From the NCBI GenBank assembly GCA_037045645.1, contig JBAOIH010000001.1, positions 434,001-498,000 of the forward strand: a DNA stretch of 64,000 nt, read 5' to 3'. The stretch's first letter is position 1. Each line of letters starts with the position of its first letter. This stretch comes from Nocardioides sp. GTDB taxonomy: Bacteria > Actinomycetota > Actinomycetes > Propionibacteriales > Nocardioidaceae. This document shows positions 8,015 through 16,563 of the stretch, piece by piece. The position numbers were made by a program, and so were the translations under genes. The notes below the pieces were generated by a model. It was not told the origin of the DNA. It saw only the letters and a program-made list of their open reading frames with translations, and did not search any database.

Positions 8015-9820
8015 ATGAGCAATCTGATCAACCTTGAGCGCGTCTCCAAGGCGTACGGCGTGCGCCCCCTCCTCTCCGACGTCTCGCTGGGGGTCGGCGT
8101 CGGCGAACGCATCGGCATCGTCGGGCGCAATGGCGACGGCAAGACGACACTCCTGCGCGTGCTCACAGGTGCCGACGAGCCCGACGAGGGGCGCGTCTCC
8201 AGGCGCGGCGACTTGGCGATCGGCTATCTCCAGCAAGGCGATCCGCTTACCGATACGCATTCCGTACGCGAGGCAGTCCTGGGTGGTCGCGCCGATCACG
8301 AGTGGGCTGCTGATCCGATTTCGCGCCAGGTCGTCGAAGAGTTGCTCGCCGGGATCGAACTTGATCGCGTCGTACTCGGCCTCTCCGGTGGCGAGCGGCG
8401 CCGCTGCGCCCTCGCGGCGTTGCTGCTGGGGTCGTACGACCTGCTGATCCTCGACGAACCGACCAACCATCTCGACGTGGAAGCTGTCGCGTGGCTCGCC
8501 GCACACCTCGCCGCGCGCCCCTCGGCGCTGCTGGTCGTCACGCACGATCGATGGTTCCTCGACGCGGTCGTGCAGCGGACATGGGAGGTCCATGACGGGG
8601 TCGTGGATTCGTACGACGGGGGGTACGCGGCGTTCGTGCTCGCCAAGGCCGAGCGCCAGCGGCAGGCCGCCGCGAGCGAGACGCGACGACAGAACTTGAT
8701 GCGCAAGGAACTCGCCTGGCTGCGTCGCGGTGCACCTGCGCGGACGTCCAAACCGAAGTTTCGCATCGAGGCCGCCAATGCGTTGATCGAGGACGTGCCG
8801 CCGCCGCGCGATCGACTCGAGCTGCAAAAATTCGCGGCCCAACGGTTGGGCAAGGACGTGATCGACGTCGAGGACGTGGACCTTTCGCGAGGGTCGCGCC
8901 AATTGCTCGCCGGGGCGACCTGGCGTCTCGGCCCGGGCGATCGGGTCGGGATCGTCGGCGTCAACGGCGCCGGCAAGACCTCCGTACTCGCGCTGCTCTC
9001 CGGCGGTCTCGCGCCCTCTCACGGCCGCGTTCGCCATGGACGTACGGTCGTCATGCAGCACCTCACCCAAGATGTCTCCGACGACCTCGACCCCGAGGCC
9101 AGGGTGCTTGCGACGATCGAATCGATCCGCCGCGTTACGCGGATGGCCGACGGCTCGGACGTCTCGGCTTCGTCGATGCTGGAACGATTCGGCTTCACCG
9201 GCGACAAACTGACCGCGCGCATCGGGGATCTCTCCGGCGGCGAGCGGCGGCGATTCCAACTGCTGCGCCTGCTGCTGACCGAGCCGAACGTACTGCTCCT
9301 GGACGAGCCCACCAACGACCTCGACATCGAGACGCTCAACGTGCTCGAAGACTTCCTCGATCAGTGGCCTGGGACCCTGATCGTGGTCTCGCACGATCGG
9401 TATTTCCTCGAACGAGTCACCGACTCGACCTGGGCGCTGCTGGGTGACGGCCAGATCTCGATGCTCCCGGGTGGGGTGGACGAATACCTCACCCGCCGTG
9501 CTGAGTCAGCAGAAGTTCCTGCCCGAATCAGCACAAATGCCCCGCTGAGTCAGCAGAAGTTGCAGGGTGAGTCAGCAGAACTTCCCTCGAAGGCGCGCGC
9601 GGGCAGCGCTGCCGAACGCAACGCTCGCAAGAGTCTCGAACGGCTCGACAAGCAGTTGGCGCGCGTAGGCGAGCGAGAGGCCGCGTTGGATGCGCAGATC
9701 ATCGCGGCTGGCAGCGATTATGAGCGACTTGCCGAACTCAGCAGGGCGTACGAAGAGGTCCGCGCGGAGCGCACGATGCTCGAAGATGAGTGGCTGGAGA
9801 CGGCCAACGTCCTGGAGTGA
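8015..9820 (+). CDS. ABC-F family ATPase (EttA/Uup-like)
   Basis: A 601-residue cytoplasmic protein with two ABC ATPase domains and no membrane segment, as in ABC-F translation or ribosome-protection factors. First domain: Walker A GRNGDGKTT (about 40-48), signature LSGGERRRCA near 124, Walker B LLILDEPTNHLD near 145. Second: GVNGAGKTS near 315, LSGGERRRFQ near 406, VLLLDEPTNDLD near 428. A charged linker lies between them and a coiled-coil-like C-terminus (about 525-595) ends the protein. The region around residues 496-525 is encoded by a 21-bp minisatellite found again just downstream of the gene, so this stretch is probably not conserved in relatives. Paralogue identity (Uup or resistance type) cannot be fixed. 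Confidence 0.9.
   Translation: MSNLINLERVSKAYGVRPLLSDVSLGVGVGERIGIVGRNGDGKTTLLRVLTGADEPDEGRVSRRGDLAIGYLQQGDPLTDTHSVREAVLGGRADHEWAADPISRQVVEELLAGIELDRVVLGLSGGERRRCALAALLLGSYDLLILDEPTNHLDVEAVAWLAAHLAARPSALLVVTHDRWFLDAVVQRTWEVHDGVVDSYDGGYAAFVLAKAERQRQAAASETRRQNLMRKELAWLRRGAPARTSKPKFRIEAANALIEDVPPPRDRLELQKFAAQRLGKDVIDVEDVDLSRGSRQLLAGATWRLGPGDRVGIVGVNGAGKTSVLALLSGGLAPSHGRVRHGRTVVMQHLTQDVSDDLDPEARVLATIESIRRVTRMADGSDVSASSMLERFGFTGDKLTARIGDLSGGERRRFQLLRLLLTEPNVLLLDEPTNDLDIETLNVLEDFLDQWPGTLIVVSHDRYFLERVTDSTWALLGDGQISMLPGGVDEYLTRRAESAEVPARISTNAPLSQQKLQGESAELPSKARAGSAAERNARKSLERLDKQLARVGEREAALDAQIIAAGSDYERLAELSRAYEEVRAERTMLEDEWLETANVLE
9499..9589 (+). repeat. 21-bp minisatellite inside the ABC-F gene, about 4 units
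   Basis: Four imperfect units of about 21-24 bp built on the core GAGTCAGCAGAAGTT lie head to tail in the coding strand. The frame moves between units, so the same core is read as ESAEVP in one unit and LSQQKLQ in another. The same family occurs inverted at 9820-9924. Confidence 0.85.
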
Positions 9821-9924
9821 GATTGCTGCTGACTCGCCCGCAATATCTGCTGACTCGGCGGGAACTTCTGCTGACTCGCCCGCAATATCTGCTGACTCAG
9901 CGGGGAATATCTGCTGACTCGGCG
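9820..9924 (-). repeat. 21-bp minisatellite downstream of ABC-F, about 5 units
   Basis: On the minus strand five tandem units of GAGTCAGCAGATATT type (spacing 21-23 bp) run from the ABC-F stop into the 3' end of the marR-type gene. The family is the one inside the ABC-F gene, in opposite orientation. The repeat encodes the last residues of the MarR protein (ESADIPR) and supplies its stop codon at 9897-9899. Confidence 0.88.
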
Positions 9925-10403
9925 AAGGGGGCGAGCAGGGGACGCAGCAGCGCTGCGAGCCGCTTGCGATCACGTACGGACAGGTCGGTGATCAGAAGCC
10001 GCTCGGCCTCGACCAGTTCGGCAAAGGCTGCATCCACCACTGTCCGCCCTGCGGGCAGCAGGCGTACGAGCACCCCTCGCCGGTCGTGCGGGTCAGGCAG
10101 CCGATCGACATAGCCGCGCTCGGCCATCCGGTCGATCCGGTTCGTCATCGTCCCGCTGGTCACCATGGTCTCGCGCAACAGGCGGCCGGGTGAGAGTTCG
10201 TACGGATCCCCGGCCCGCCGCAGCGCGGCCAACACATCGAACTCCCAGGGTTCGATGCCGTGCGCGCCGAACGCCTGCCGCCGCGCGCGGTCCAGATGGC
10301 GGGCCAGTCGCGTGATCCGGCTGAAGACCTCGACCGGGGCGAGGTCTAGATCGGCGCGCTCGCGTGCCCACGCGGCGACCAGCGCATCGACCTCGTCCTG
10401 CAT
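9897..10403 (-). CDS. MarR-family transcriptional regulator
   Basis: A 168-residue winged-helix regulator. The DNA-binding core is visible as EFDVLAALRRAG, LSPGRLLRETMVTSGTMTNRIDRMAERG and the wing DPHDRRGVLVRLL, with flanking helices that form the MarR dimer interface. The frame remains open far upstream through the neighbouring gene; ATG 10403 is chosen because it gives a normal MarR length and leaves the operator region outside the gene. Divergent from a VOC-fold gene with a palindromic operator between them, so it probably represses that gene and itself. The last seven residues come from the 21-bp minisatellite. Confidence 0.92.
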   Translation of the reverse strand: MQDEVDALVAAWARERADLDLAPVEVFSRITRLARHLDRARRQAFGAHGIEPWEFDVLAALRRAGDPYELSPGRLLRETMVTSGTMTNRIDRMAERGYVDRLPDPHDRRGVLVRLLPAGRTVVDAAFAELVEAERLLITDLSVRDRKRLAALLRPLLAPFAESADIPR

Positions 10404-10423
10404 GAGAGGAGTGTAGACTCGAA

Positions 10424-10443
10424 TCAAGAATCTTGATGTCAAG
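10424..10443. promoter_or_regulatory. Overlapping MarR-type operator palindromes
   Basis: Two overlapping inverted repeats share one arm: TCAAG-AAT-CTTGA (10424-10436) and CTTGA-TG-TCAAG (10432-10443). They lie in the 51-bp divergent gap between the MarR gene and the VOC gene, 20 bp from one start and 12 bp from the other, as expected for an autoregulated MarR operator. Confidence 0.75.
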
Positions 10444-10454
10444 AGAATCGAGCA

Positions 10455-10835
10455 ATGGTGAGGCTTCATCACATCCAGGTCGCTTGTCCGCCTGGCGGCG
10501 AGGGACAAGCGCGACGCTTCTACGCCGATGCCCTCGGGTTGACGGAGGTCGAGAAGCCGAAGGCGCTCCAGTCCCGCGGCGGTGCCTGGTTCCGGGCGTA
10601 CGAGGGCGACGCCATCGCCACCGAGATCCACGTCGGCGTCGAGGACCCATTCGTGCCCGCACGCAAGGCGCATCCGGCTCTCCTGGTCGACGATCTGGCG
10701 GCCATCGCTCGGCGTCTGCGCGAGACAGGCTTCGAGGTGGATGAGAGCCAACGCGATACTTTCGACGGCTACCTCAGGTTCCACACCTTCGACGGGCACG
10801 GGAATCGGGTCGAAGTGCTGCAGCCGCTCGACTAA
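10455..10835 (+). CDS. VOC-fold (glyoxalase/bleomycin-resistance-like) protein
   Basis: A 126-residue single-domain protein of the vicinal oxygen chelate superfamily. The sequence begins VRLHHIQVACPPGGE with the usual metal-ligand His in the first strand. It continues with ARRFYADALGLTEV, a central EIHVGVED, and ends in DGHGNRVEVLQP where the family has its last Glu ligand. Enzymatic role is not recognisable: members include glyoxalases, dioxygenases and antibiotic-binding proteins. Divergent from the MarR gene and probably controlled by it, which favours a detoxification or resistance role. Eleven bases separate it from the next gene. Confidence 0.85.
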   Translation: MVRLHHIQVACPPGGEGQARRFYADALGLTEVEKPKALQSRGGAWFRAYEGDAIATEIHVGVEDPFVPARKAHPALLVDDLAAIARRLRETGFEVDESQRDTFDGYLRFHTFDGHGNRVEVLQPLD

Positions 10836-10845
10836 CGTCGCGCGC

Positions 10846-11424
10846 ATGCGCCTGCTCGTCCTGATCGGTCCGCCCGCGGTCGGCAAGATGACGGTGGGTC
10901 GCGCGATTGCGCAGCGCTCGGACTTCAGACTGTTTCACAACCATCACTCGATCGAGATGCTGTTGGACGTCTTCGCCTACGGCACGCCACCCTTCGACGC
11001 ACTCAACGTCGAGATCAGGCGCCGCGTCTTCGAGGAGGCTGCGGCATCCGGGACCAACCTGATCTTCACCTACGTGATGGCGATGGATTCTCAAGGCGAT
11101 GCCGACTATCTGCGGCGACTGATGGCGCCCTACCTCGACCAGGATGCCGACATCCGCCTCGTCGAACTCCGCGCCGACCTGGCCACCCGACTCGAGCGCA
11201 ACCGGACCGAGTTCCGTCTCGCGGCCAAGCCGTCCAAGCGCGACCTGGAGTGGTCGGAGGAGAACGTACGCGGGCTCGACGCCGAGCGGCTCGTCTCCCA
11301 CCCTGAGATCGAGGGTCCGGGGGAGCGCCTCTTCCAAGAGCACGCGACGCTGCGGTTGGACACGACGGACCTGTCAGCGGAAGATGCCGCCGACGAGATC
11401 CTGCGCTGGCTCACGGGCGATTGA
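10846..11424 (+). CDS. P-loop NTPase / small kinase-like protein
   Basis: A 192-residue cytoplasmic protein starting MRLLVLIGPPAVGKMT, with Walker A at residues 8-16 (K14). It resembles the AAA_33 and shikimate-kinase-like P-loop proteins annotated as AAA-family ATPases. The N-terminal half has NHHSIEMLLDVF and the C-terminal half is charged, with repeated Arg positions typical of a lid. No substrate can be named. The longer open frame begins inside the VOC gene in another frame; ATG 10846 is preferred because the P-loop then sits at the N-terminus. Probably in the same transcript as the VOC gene. Confidence 0.75.
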   Translation: MRLLVLIGPPAVGKMTVGRAIAQRSDFRLFHNHHSIEMLLDVFAYGTPPFDALNVEIRRRVFEEAAASGTNLIFTYVMAMDSQGDADYLRRLMAPYLDQDADIRLVELRADLATRLERNRTEFRLAAKPSKRDLEWSEENVRGLDAERLVSHPEIEGPGERLFQEHATLRLDTTDLSAEDAADEILRWLTGD

Positions 11425-11453
11425 CTCTGGCCGGCCACGACGAGAGGGCCCAG

Positions 11454-12158
11454 ATGAGCACCGAACGCCAGAGCCGGGCTGCCTTGATCATCGCCACGTT
11501 GGCGCTGGTGGTGGCGGTGCTCGGAGTGGGCGGTCCACCCGCAGCGCAGGCGATCAAACGCGGCCTGAACGCCGACAAGGTGGACGGCTTCCATGCGGTC
11601 AAGGCGGGGGCCAAAGCGCGCAAGCGTGCCGGCAAGTTGGTCGCGACCGATAAGTACGGCCGGGTCCCCGACGCTGCCCTCCTCCAAGGACAGCCGGCAG
11701 GGCGTTTCGTGACCAAGGGCAGCAAGGCGACCGACTCCGATCTGCTCGACGGTCTCGATTCGAGTGAGTTCCTCGCCGCGGGTGGCAAGGCCGTCGCCGC
11801 CGGCCAGGCCGATCTCGCAAGCAACGCCGGCGCCTTGGGCGGACTCGGACCCGGTCGCTACCTGACCCAACCTGGCGGGCTGAAACTTGTGGCAGCGGGC
11901 ACGGTCAATTTGGCCGGGCAACTGAGCCGCAGTACCGGGGGGATCACGGTGACCAAGGCCGGGGTGGGCCTCTATGACATCAACTTCGGGGAGTCGTACG
12001 CCTGGAACACCTACGTCACCAACCTGACCCTGGTGAATCCGAGCAAGGGAATGATCTCCGCGGCTGCCGCCGTCCCGAAACTGCGCGTCATGACGTTCAG
12101 CGCGACCGGCACCGCCGCGGATTCATACTTCCAGTTCATGATCTTCAAACTGCCCTAA
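11454..12158 (+). CDS. Exported or membrane-anchored repeat protein
   Basis: A 234-residue protein with an N-terminal hydrophobic helix (ALIIATLALVVAVLGVGG, about 8-25) followed by an extracellular part. Repeats of the type DSDLLDGLDSSEFL, ADKVDGFHAVKAG and ASNAGALGGLGPGRYL resemble the short LDG...YL repeats seen in many actinobacterial surface proteins and some phage tail proteins. The C-terminal 80 residues are beta-rich with conserved aromatics. ATG 11454 is preferred to the upstream GTG at 11421 because the signal helix then starts near residue 8. No catalytic motif; function unknown. Confidence 0.7.
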   Translation: MSTERQSRAALIIATLALVVAVLGVGGPPAAQAIKRGLNADKVDGFHAVKAGAKARKRAGKLVATDKYGRVPDAALLQGQPAGRFVTKGSKATDSDLLDGLDSSEFLAAGGKAVAAGQADLASNAGALGGLGPGRYLTQPGGLKLVAAGTVNLAGQLSRSTGGITVTKAGVGLYDINFGESYAWNTYVTNLTLVNPSKGMISAAAAVPKLRVMTFSATGTAADSYFQFMIFKLP

Positions 12159-12183
12159 GTTACTGAGAAGTAAGGTTCGCGGT

Positions 12184-12660
12184 ATGAACCTTCTTGCGCT
12201 CTGGACCAGGCTCTCCGCGCTGCCGCAGGGCGACCGCCTCTTCTCGTTCGTCTTCGGCCAGAAGGCCCCCTATTTCTCGACGATCCGCCCGCTCGTACGC
12301 GAGGTGCGGCCCAACCACGTCGAGGTGCTGATCAAGAAGCGGCGTCGCGTGCACAACCACATCAAGACCGTCCACGTGATCGCGATCTGCAACGGTCTGG
12401 AGATGGCGATGGGGGCGCTGGCCGAGGCCACGATCCCGCGCGACAAGCGCTGGATCCCCAAGGGGATGGAGGTGTCCTATCCCGCGAAGGCGGACACCGA
12501 CATCCGGTGCTTCGCCGAGACCGACGCCGCGCAGTGGACAGCAGATGACCCCGATCTGCCCGTACGCGTGTGGGCCGAACGCGCCGACGGCACGGTTGTC
12601 GTGGAAGGTGTGATCAAGCTCTGGGTCACGCCCAAAACACCCAAATCGTCTAAGCGCTGA
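12184..12660 (+). CDS. DUF4442 hotdog-fold protein (PaaI thioesterase-like)
   Basis: A 158-residue soluble protein whose FSFVFGQKAPYFSTIRPLVREV, VHNHIKTVHVIAICNGLEMA and IPKGMEVSYPAKADTDI blocks match the DUF4442 family, a branch of the hotdog fold related to acyl-CoA thioesterases. The middle block has the NGLE segment where hotdog thioesterases place a catalytic acid; that is by analogy only. The substrate is unknown. It lies 25 bp after the anchored protein and converges on gluD, whose stop immediately adjoins its own. Confidence 0.82.
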   Translation: MNLLALWTRLSALPQGDRLFSFVFGQKAPYFSTIRPLVREVRPNHVEVLIKKRRRVHNHIKTVHVIAICNGLEMAMGALAEATIPRDKRWIPKGMEVSYPAKADTDIRCFAETDAAQWTADDPDLPVRVWAERADGTVVVEGVIKLWVTPKTPKSSKR

Positions 12661-13521
12661 TCAGGCCTTCGCGTCGTCCTGCTCGCCGACCATGGCCACT
12701 TGCAGGATCTTGCGTTCGCCGACAAACCGACGCTGCACCCAAGTGGCCAGCATCGTCAGCAGCAGGTTGATCACGACGTACAACCCGCCGATCACGATGA
12801 TCACCGCGACGTGGTTGTTGAAGCCCTGATAGAGCGGCTTGACCAGCGCGGTCAGGCCGGGCGCGAGGATGTAGAACCCCAGGCTGGTGTCCTTCAACAC
12901 CACCACGCACTGGCTGATGATCGCCGGCACCATGATCTTGACGCCCTGAGGGAGCAGGATCTCGCGCATCACCTGGGATTTGCGCATGCCGATCGCGTAC
13001 GCCGCCTCGCCCTGCCCCTTGGGCACCGCATTGATGCCGGCGCGAAAGACCTCCGCCAGGACAGCGCCGTTGTAGAGCGTCAGCGCCAAGATCACCGACC
13101 AGTACGCCCGGGAGTCGACGTCGCTGATCGGGCGGAAGATCGCGAAGAACCCCAAGATCATCAACATCAGCACCGGCACGGCGCGGAAGAACTCCACGAC
13201 CAGCCAGCAGAACCACCGCACCGGCCGGTGATCGGAGAGTTTGCCGACCCCGAAGATCAATCCGAAGACGACCGCGAGCACCACTGCGACCGCGGCCATC
13301 TCCAGGGTCTTGACCAGACCGTCCACGAGGATCGCCCGGATATAGCGCGGCGTGACGAAAGGTTCCCACTTCTCGTACGCCAACTGGCCGGTTGCTTGGA
13401 GCCGCCAGAGGGCGAACGCGAGCGCGGCGAGCAACGTGACGATCGCGACCACCGTGTAGGCGCGATGCCGCGCGATCGTACGAGGCCCCGGCGCATCGAA
13501 GAGGACACTGGACTGGCTCAT
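12661..13521 (-). CDS. gluD: Glutamate-type ABC transporter permease GluD
   Basis: A 286-residue inner-membrane permease of the polar amino acid HisM/HisQ family. It has an N-terminal cytoplasmic tail, a first helix at about 23-45, and the core FFRAVPVLMLMILG near 112-125. The EAA loop reads AYAIGMRKSQVMREILLPQG (about 179-198) and would contact the GluA ATPase. Last gene of the leftward gluABCD operon; its start overlaps the gluC stop by four bases. Substrate assignment (glutamate and relatives) follows from the corynebacterial operon order. Confidence 0.9.
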   Translation of the reverse strand: MSQSSVLFDAPGPRTIARHRAYTVVAIVTLLAALAFALWRLQATGQLAYEKWEPFVTPRYIRAILVDGLVKTLEMAAVAVVLAVVFGLIFGVGKLSDHRPVRWFCWLVVEFFRAVPVLMLMILGFFAIFRPISDVDSRAYWSVILALTLYNGAVLAEVFRAGINAVPKGQGEAAYAIGMRKSQVMREILLPQGVKIMVPAIISQCVVVLKDTSLGFYILAPGLTALVKPLYQGFNNHVAVIIVIGGLYVVINLLLTMLATWVQRRFVGERKILQVAMVGEQDDAKA

Positions 13522-14201
13522 GCGACCCTCCAGCGACGTTCGAGGAAGATCGCCACGGCCGAGATCAGTTCGACCAGGATGATGTAGCCCAGCGCGAAAG
13601 CGATGAAGATCTCCCAGCGGTCACTGGCGTTGTTGTTGGTCATCGCGCGCATCCGAGAGACCGCCTCGGCGACGCCGAAGACGGCAGCGACCGAGGTGTT
13701 CTTCAACAGCGCGATGAACGTGCTGGCCAGTGGCGGCACCGACGCACGAATCGCCTGGGGGAGTACGACGTTGGTCATCACCTGGGAGAAGGGCAAGCCG
13801 ATCGCCCTCGCTGCCTCGGCCTGCCCCAGCGGGACGGCGTTGACACCCGAGCGCAGGGATTCGCACACGAAGGTCGACGTGTAGAGCGTCAATCCCGCGA
13901 CTGCGGCCCCGAAGAACGAGGTGAAGTCGAAGGGCCCGATGTGCACGTCGAGCCAGCGGAAGTTGATGCCCAGCTTGGGTGCCGCGATCGAGAAGAACAT
14001 CAGCACGATCAGCAGCGGCGTGTTGCGTACGAGGGTCACGTAGCCGGCCGCAGCGCGGCGCAGCACCGAGATCGGTCCGACGTACATCGCCACGAGCAAC
14101 GTGCCCAACGCCATCGCCAGCACGCCCGACGCGAGGAAGAGCGCGATCGTGTAGCCGAAGGCCTTCAACACCACATCGATGTTGTCGAGGACGACCTGCA
14201 C
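13518..14201 (-). CDS. gluC: Glutamate-type ABC transporter permease GluC
   Basis: A 227-residue permease of the same HisM/HisQ family and partner of GluD in a heteromeric channel. Visible parts are the N-terminal helix ALFLASGVLAMALGTLLVAM, the conserved LVRNTPLLIVLMFF and the EAA loop ARAIGLPFSQVMTNVVLPQA. Third gene of the operon: 41 bp after gluB and overlapping gluD as ATGA. No unusual features. Confidence 0.92.
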   Translation of the reverse strand: MQVVLDNIDVVLKAFGYTIALFLASGVLAMALGTLLVAMYVGPISVLRRAAAGYVTLVRNTPLLIVLMFFSIAAPKLGINFRWLDVHIGPFDFTSFFGAAVAGLTLYTSTFVCESLRSGVNAVPLGQAEAARAIGLPFSQVMTNVVLPQAIRASVPPLASTFIALLKNTSVAAVFGVAEAVSRMRAMTNNNASDRWEIFIAFALGYIILVELISAVAIFLERRWRVA

Positions 14202-14242
14202 GCGCGCACCTCCTTCCTCGCGTCAGGGCTTGAGCCGGGGGA

Positions 14243-15133
14243 TCAGGACGGGCAGGAGTTCAGCTGCGGGAAGTCAGGCGTCTCCACGCCCGAGGGTCCA
14301 AGCGTCGCCTCGAAAGCCTCCGCCCAGACGCCGTCGTCGTTGGCCTTGGTCAACGTGTCGACGATCCACTGGCACATCTCCGGCTTGTCCTTGGAGTAGC
14401 CGACACCGATGTTCTCCTCGGAGAACTGGTCGCCCACGACCTTCAGTTCGCCCTCGTTCTGAGCGGCGAGGCCAGCCAGGATCGAGCCGTCGGTGCTCAT
14501 CGCTTCGACAGAGCCGTCGAGCACCTTCTGCGCGCAGTCGGAGTAGGTATCCAGACCGACGCCCTTCGCGCCTTCCGCCTCGATGTTCTCCAGCGAGGTC
14601 GAGCCCGTGACCGAGCAGACCTCCTTGCCCTCGACGTCGGCGACGCTCTCGATGTCGCTGTCCGACTTCACCAGCAACTGCTGGCCGGTGATCATGTAGG
14701 GCCCGGCCTGGCCGACGACCTTCTGTCGGTCGTCGGTGATGGAGTAGGACGCGAGCACGAGGTCGACCGTGCCGTCCTGGAGGAACGGCTCGCGGTTGTC
14801 CGAGATCGTCTCGACCCACTTGACCTTGTCGCTGTCCGGGTCGATGCCCAGGCTGGCGACCAGGATCTTGGCCATCTCGACGTCGAAGCCCTCGGGCATG
14901 TCGGACGCGGCGTCCTTATACCCCAGGCCGGGCTGGTCGTACTTCACGCCGACCTTGATCGTGCCCGCATCGGCGAGCTCCTTCATCCGGGTGCCGTCGT
15001 CGAACGAGCTGGCCGCGTCGTCCTTGACGTCCACGTCCGGTCCGTCGTCACCGCTGCCGGCGTCTCCACAGGCTGCCAGCGAGAGCCCGAGTCCGGCGAC
15101 GGCGAGCACCGCCTTCGTACGAGTGAATCTCAT
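14243..15133 (-). CDS. gluB: Glutamate-binding lipoprotein GluB
   Basis: A 296-residue solute-binding protein (SBP family 3) held to the membrane outer face by a lipid anchor. Signal peptide MRFTRTKAVLAVAGLGLSLA is followed by the lipobox cysteine C22. An acidic Asp/Gly-rich linker follows, then the bilobed domain with IKVGVKYDQPGLG, FDVEMAKILVASLGID and VGVGY-type hinge segments. It delivers the amino acid to GluCD. Second gene of the operon, 60 bp after gluA; the longer gaps around it suggest separate mRNA processing or extra translation initiation for this abundant component. Confidence 0.92.
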   Translation of the reverse strand: MRFTRTKAVLAVAGLGLSLAACGDAGSGDDGPDVDVKDDAASSFDDGTRMKELADAGTIKVGVKYDQPGLGYKDAASDMPEGFDVEMAKILVASLGIDPDSDKVKWVETISDNREPFLQDGTVDLVLASYSITDDRQKVVGQAGPYMITGQQLLVKSDSDIESVADVEGKEVCSVTGSTSLENIEAEGAKGVGLDTYSDCAQKVLDGSVEAMSTDGSILAGLAAQNEGELKVVGDQFSEENIGVGYSKDKPEMCQWIVDTLTKANDDGVWAEAFEATLGPSGVETPDFPQLNSCPS

Positions 15134-15193
15134 CTGTTTCTCCTTCTCTCCCGGCCCGAGAGGCCTCGTTTGATGGGGATGACGTGTGATGGC

Positions 15194-15970
15194 TCAGTGC
15201 TTGAGGATCTTGCTCAGGAAGTCTTTGGCGCGATCGGATTCGGGGTTGGTGAAGAACTCCTCGGGAGTGTTCTCCTCGACGATGGCGCCGTCGGCCATGA
15301 ACACCACGCGATCGGCAGCCGTACGCGCGAAGCCCATCTCGTGGGTGACCACGATCATCGTCATGCCCTGCTTGGCCAGATCGACCATGACGTCGAGGAC
15401 CTCTTTGATCATCTCGGGGTCGAGCGCCGAGGTGGGCTCGTCGAAGAGCATCACCTTGGGCTCCATCGCGAGAGCGCGCGCGATCGCCACGCGCTGCTGC
15501 TGGCCGCCGGAGAGTTGCGCTGGGTACTTCTCGGCCTGATGTCCGACGCCGACGCGTTCGAGCAACTCGCGAGCGCGTGAGTCGGCTTCCTTCTTCGATG
15601 CTCCGCGGACCTTGATCGGACCGAGTGTCACGTTTTCGAGGATGGTCTTGTGGGCGAACAGGTTGAAGCTCTGGAAGACCATGCCGACCTCGGCGCGTAG
15701 CGCAGCGAGTGCCTTGCCCTCCTGCGGGAGTTCCCTGCCGTCGAGGGTGATCGCGCCGTTATCGATCGTCTCCAGACGGTTGATCGTGCGGCACAGCGTC
15801 GACTTGCCGGAGCCGGACGGGCCGATCACGACGACCACTTCGCCCGCGTGGACGGTGAGATCGATCGACTTCAGGGCATGCAGTGATCCGAAGTGCTTGT
15901 TGACCCCAGTGAGGACGACCAGCGGGGCTCCGCGTGCACTCGTCCCCGGGTCATGGCCTCCCGAGTCCAT
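15194..15970 (-). CDS. gluA: Glutamate-type ABC transporter ATPase GluA
   Basis: A 258-residue ABC ATPase of the polar amino acid subfamily. Walker A is GPSGSGKST (about 52-60), the Q-loop VFQSFNLFAHKT near 100, signature LSGGQQQRVAIARAL near 155, Walker B VMLFDEPTSALDPEM near 175 and the switch His in VVTHEMGFAR near 210. First gene of the leftward gluABCD operon, so the 83-bp gap upstream (15971-16053) should hold the operon promoter; no clear -10/-35 pair was recognised. The first 15 residues are a non-conserved Gly/Ser extension. Confidence 0.95.
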   Translation of the reverse strand: MDSGGHDPGTSARGAPLVVLTGVNKHFGSLHALKSIDLTVHAGEVVVVIGPSGSGKSTLCRTINRLETIDNGAITLDGRELPQEGKALAALRAEVGMVFQSFNLFAHKTILENVTLGPIKVRGASKKEADSRARELLERVGVGHQAEKYPAQLSGGQQQRVAIARALAMEPKVMLFDEPTSALDPEMIKEVLDVMVDLAKQGMTMIVVTHEMGFARTAADRVVFMADGAIVEENTPEEFFTNPESDRAKDFLSKILKH

Positions 15971-16053
15971 GACCGCAACCTAATAGGTCGCGCCGACAAG
16001 TGGCCATGTCCGAAGTCGGATGTTCTCGGATCGTGACCCCACTTCGAACCGGC

Positions 16054-16512
16054 TCACCCCACGCCCTGCCCGAAGATTCGCCAGCGATCCTGCGCATCGC
16101 GGGTGAGCTGATAGCCCCACACGGTCTCGCCGTCGGGCAGCGAGACGTCCGCGCGAAACCGACGCGAGGTCAAGGTGAAACGCACCGGGACTCGCATCAC
16201 CTCGTCTCCCTCGGCCTTGCCGGACCACGCCGGGTCTTCCTTCTGTGGGTCACTGATCTCGATGTCGTCGAGGCTCGCCACTCGATGGCACCAGCCGGTC
16301 GCGTCTTCGGGCTCGGTCAGCAGCGACGACGCGCGATCACAGTCGTGCTTGTTGAGCGCTTCGAGATAGGTGCGTACGACCTCCTCGGGCGGCGCGTCGT
16401 CGGCCGGCGCCGCGACGTCGCCGGTCTTGAGTGGAGGCAAGAACGCGGGGCTCGTGACGACACCGAGGACAAGGAGAACGCCTAGGGTGCTGCCGATCAA
16501 CGCACTCTTCAC
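16054..16512 (-). CDS. Anchored protein with NTF2-like small extracellular domain
   Basis: A 152-residue protein with an N-terminal membrane helix (SALIGSTLGVLLVLGVVTS, about 3-21) and an exported domain beginning DDAPPEEVVRTYLEALNKHDCDRASSLL. This opening is typical of NTF2-like lipoprotein-type domains of actinobacteria. A second Cys follows in GWCHRVASL, so a disulfide is possible. GTG 16512 is chosen because GGAG lies nine bases before it; the longer open frame upstream runs antisense to the flavodoxin gene. Divergent from that gene with 51 bp between starts. No specific role known. Confidence 0.75.
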   Translation of the reverse strand: MKSALIGSTLGVLLVLGVVTSPAFLPPLKTGDVAAPADDAPPEEVVRTYLEALNKHDCDRASSLLTEPEDATGWCHRVASLDDIEISDPQKEDPAWSGKAEGDEVMRVPVRFTLTSRRFRADVSLPDGETVWGYQLTRDAQDRWRIFGQGVG

Positions 16513-16563
16513 GATTGACTGACGCTCCTTGTCCGTCTGCGGTTGCCCGTACGCTCTCACGAC

